Assembly: GCF_016801775.1 (NCBI RefSeq)
Contig: NZ_CP069004.1
Span: 1,736,001 to 1,800,000 of the forward strand
Origin: Sulfitobacter mediterraneus
GTDB lineage: Bacteria > Pseudomonadota > Alphaproteobacteria > Rhodobacterales > Rhodobacteraceae
Direction: 5' to 3'
DNA length: 64,000 nucleotides
The translations under genes were made by a program, and so were the position numbers. Shown piece after piece: positions 61,952 through 64,000 of this stretch (the first letter of the stretch is position 1; each line of letters begins with the position of its first letter). The notes beneath the pieces are model-generated. The model was given only the letters and a program-made list of their open reading frames with translations. It did no database searches and had not been told where the DNA came from.

Positions 61952-64000
61952 ATGACGCGTTATAGGCACACGATTCTCCGGGGACTGGGAGAGGCTTCTA
62001 AAGATTTCGAACCGTACGGCGGGGGCAGCACTCTTAGGCCTCGAAAGGTTGATGATCGATCTTTACACACACAACAATTGAGAGGGGATCTTGCCACTCT
62101 GGGAAACCACGTTCGCGAAATACGCCGCGAGCAAAAAGATCTTGGCATCCCTGCCGATAAATGCGGTGTAACCGTTGCGGTCTCTTCCCGAGAAGGTCAG
62201 CAACTTGAAGTAGGCGATTCACGTCGCGCTAATAGTCGTGGAATGAAATTGCTTAATGTGCAACGCTCAGCTGATACAAGAGGGCAGCGTGGGCGTGATC
62301 GAGCTATTTATTTTTTAACGGAAAACGCCATTAAAAGCTTGGATAGTTCTCTCTCAAAGTACCATGATTGGGTTGATGAAGATTCCGCTTCCGCAACATT
62401 GAACGTATTTGACGAAGGAAACGGCAACGAACTAGGTAATGGTAACCGCCCTAGAAACTTCTGGCTTTTCGAAAGTGCCTCATCCTTTAGGGTCGCAAAG
62501 CTCGAAGACTTATGGACCGATCCACAAGAGAACTTCCCACGCGAGAAGGGCGCTGTTGAATGGGAAATTTGGGTGCGTTCTCCGCAACGCGCTTATTTCG
62601 ATACTGCAGTGGTTCGGCTAGGAATCAAGCTGACAGGCCATCCAACAGAATTTACTGATATAACCGTATATAATGGCCTTGCAACGAAAGCATCCCTCGA
62701 GAGACTTATCGAACAGAGTGCAGCAGTGGTCGAGTTGCGAGGCGCATCCAACTTTATTGCGGAGCACGCGCTCCTTCCTCCACCAGAGCGGCTTCAGCAG
62801 ATACAACAGATAGCCCAACGAGTGATTCCTGCGCCAGCGTCTGCGCCTTGGATCAGCCTCCTCGATACAGGCGTCAACTGGTCCCACCCCTTACTATCAT
62901 CGTCCCTGCCAGCAGAACGCTGCCAAACGGTGGCAACGGCATGGAACCGGTTTGATAGCGATGGCCACGGGTCCAAAATGGCTGGGATCGCACTATATGG
63001 AGACTTGGGCGAGGTCGCTTCTATAGCCGGGCCGGTAACGCTGGAGACGGGCTTGGAATCCATAGTTGTATTCGACCCAAAAAGTTCGGTTCGGATACCA
63101 GCGCGAGATGCAATCTTGCGCGGAATAACAGAGGCAGAGACGCGGGCAGCACATCCGAGAGTCTACTGCCTTGCGGCAACTACCGTTGGAGAACCAGAAG
63201 ATGGCAGGCCAACATCTACGTCAAGCACACTAGACGCCCTTGCGTTTGACAGAGGCACACAGATGCGTCTCTTCTGCGTTGCTGTAGGAAACGTGGAAGC
63301 TACCATAACAGAACCGTATCAAACACAATTTTACGCCACTCTAAATGGCGAACACGGCATTCAGTCGCCCGCGCAGGCACTTAATGTGCTTGCAGTGGGA
63401 GCTCTAACCAATAAATCTTCCGGACCGTCTCCCCTCGCCATTGCGGGGGGGCTGTCCCCAAGGTCTCGGACTGCAAAACCTTGGGAAATAAGACGACACA
63501 AGCCGGACATTTTAATGGAAGGCGGAAACCATGGGATCGACCCTAGCGGCACGACCTCCCGCCCACACGGCCCTGACATGATCGCAACAACGTCTAATGA
63601 CCCAGTGCGCCAACCCATTACTCTTACAGGTGACACCAGCGCCGCTTGTGCGGCAGCAGCCCGTTTGGCAGGTAGGGTGATGGCGAGATATCCTGCAATG
63701 CGACCAGAAACGGTAAGAGGGTTGATCGTACACTCGGCCGAATGGACCCCCACTATGTGGGCACACTGGCAGACTCTCATCGACGCTGGTGAATCTGAGC
63801 AGCAAGCAACTCTTTCTTTGCTTGACTGCTTTGGTTGGGGCGTTCCGAACGAAGAACGCCTATTCTGGAGCGCTGAGAATGCGCTCACACTCATTTCTGA
63901 AGACGAGCTCCGACCTTACAAAAAGGAGGAAGGAAAAAGCGTTACTTTGAAGGAAATGAAATCGGTTCGGCTTCCCTGGCCGGATGCTGCCCTCAGGGCC
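61952..64000 (+). CDS. S8 (subtilisin-like) serine protease, 3' end outside window
   Basis: 683 codons from the ATG at 61952 to the window edge with no stop; an in-frame TGA at 61943 fixes the start. Catalytic triad: D305 in SLLDTGVNWSHP, H339 in DGHGSKMAGIA and S563 in LTGDTSAACAAAARLAG, with the oxyanion Asn in VAVGN. A 290-residue N-terminal region precedes the protease core and has no signal peptide, so the enzyme is cytosolic, unlike most subtilases. Coupled to the upstream AAA+ gene. Family position and substrate unknown; candidate defence or toxin component. Confidence 0.85.
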   Translation, partial: MTRYRHTILRGLGEASKDFEPYGGGSTLRPRKVDDRSLHTQQLRGDLATLGNHVREIRREQKDLGIPADKCGVTVAVSSREGQQLEVGDSRRANSRGMKLLNVQRSADTRGQRGRDRAIYFLTENAIKSLDSSLSKYHDWVDEDSASATLNVFDEGNGNELGNGNRPRNFWLFESASSFRVAKLEDLWTDPQENFPREKGAVEWEIWVRSPQRAYFDTAVVRLGIKLTGHPTEFTDITVYNGLATKASLERLIEQSAAVVELRGASNFIAEHALLPPPERLQQIQQIAQRVIPAPASAPWISLLDTGVNWSHPLLSSSLPAERCQTVATAWNRFDSDGHGSKMAGIALYGDLGEVASIAGPVTLETGLESIVVFDPKSSVRIPARDAILRGITEAETRAAHPRVYCLAATTVGEPEDGRPTSTSSTLDALAFDRGTQMRLFCVAVGNVEATITEPYQTQFYATLNGEHGIQSPAQALNVLAVGALTNKSSGPSPLAIAGGLSPRSRTAKPWEIRRHKPDILMEGGNHGIDPSGTTSRPHGPDMIATTSNDPVRQPITLTGDTSAACAAAARLAGRVMARYPAMRPETVRGLIVHSAEWTPTMWAHWQTLIDAGESEQQATLSLLDCFGWGVPNEERLFWSAENALTLISEDELRPYKKEEGKSVTLKEMKSVRLPWPDAALRA

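Overview
This 64 kb window looks like chromosome of a marine alphaproteobacterium of the Rhodobacterales (roseobacter group). The reasons are the GC-rich coding style, the dominance of TRAP and ABC uptake systems with signal-peptide binding proteins, two BKACE (DUF849) enzymes, a fused indolepyruvate:ferredoxin oxidoreductase, and a large repeat protein ending in RTX and DUF4214 modules. The genus is inferred from gene content only.

Layout. 0-8.6 kb: the 3' part of a giant secreted repeat protein with a dead metallopeptidase domain, a Cys-rich protein, an unassigned protein and a three-histidine-box fatty acid desaturase. 8.8-16 kb: a class III aminotransferase and a BKACE enzyme divergent from an RpiR regulator, followed by a TAXI-type TRAP transporter and a universal stress protein; together these look like an amine or amino acid uptake and catabolism unit. 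16-24 kb: a LysR regulator, a complete oligopeptide-type ABC operon (SBP, two permeases, two ATPases) and an ornithine cyclodeaminase family protein. 24-29.3 kb: fused indolepyruvate:ferredoxin oxidoreductase and a TPR sulfotransferase. 29.3-44.4 kb: one large carbohydrate or polyol locus. A ten-gene leftward operon (Tat-type SBP, two permeases, two unequal ATPases, 3-hydroxyacyl-CoA-dehydrogenase-like enzyme, BKACE, SMP-30 lactonase, SDR, glycerate 2-kinase) diverges from a rightward set (TIM-barrel isomerase, Gfo/Idh oxidoreductase, DUF4432 epimerase-like protein, LacI regulator). The shared intergenic region carries two identical 12-bp LacI-type operators.

44.4-48.1 kb: DUF4345 membrane protein and AraC regulator, then a lower-GC patch with a DUF2199 protein and unassigned genes. 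48.2-56.5 kb: a nine-gene leftward catabolic operon (FAH-family enzyme, RraA-like aldolase, DctP/DctQ/DctM TRAP transporter, class II aldolase, two-subunit molybdenum hydroxylase, GntR/FCD regulator) with a candidate double operator at its head. 56.6-58.6 kb: a DUF6326-like membrane protein, a truncated gene and a decayed IS3-family element. 58.6-64 kb: accessory DNA with lower GC: a stand-alone DUF2235 hydrolase and an AAA+ ATPase paired with a subtilisin-like protease that runs off the window; this pair is the best candidate here for a defence or mobile-element function.

Recurring themes: BKACE enzymes appear in two unrelated pathway settings; three separate uptake operons place a perfect GC-rich hairpin directly after the binding-protein gene; and short tRNA-3'-end-like sequences lie at both edges of the 46-59 kb stretch.
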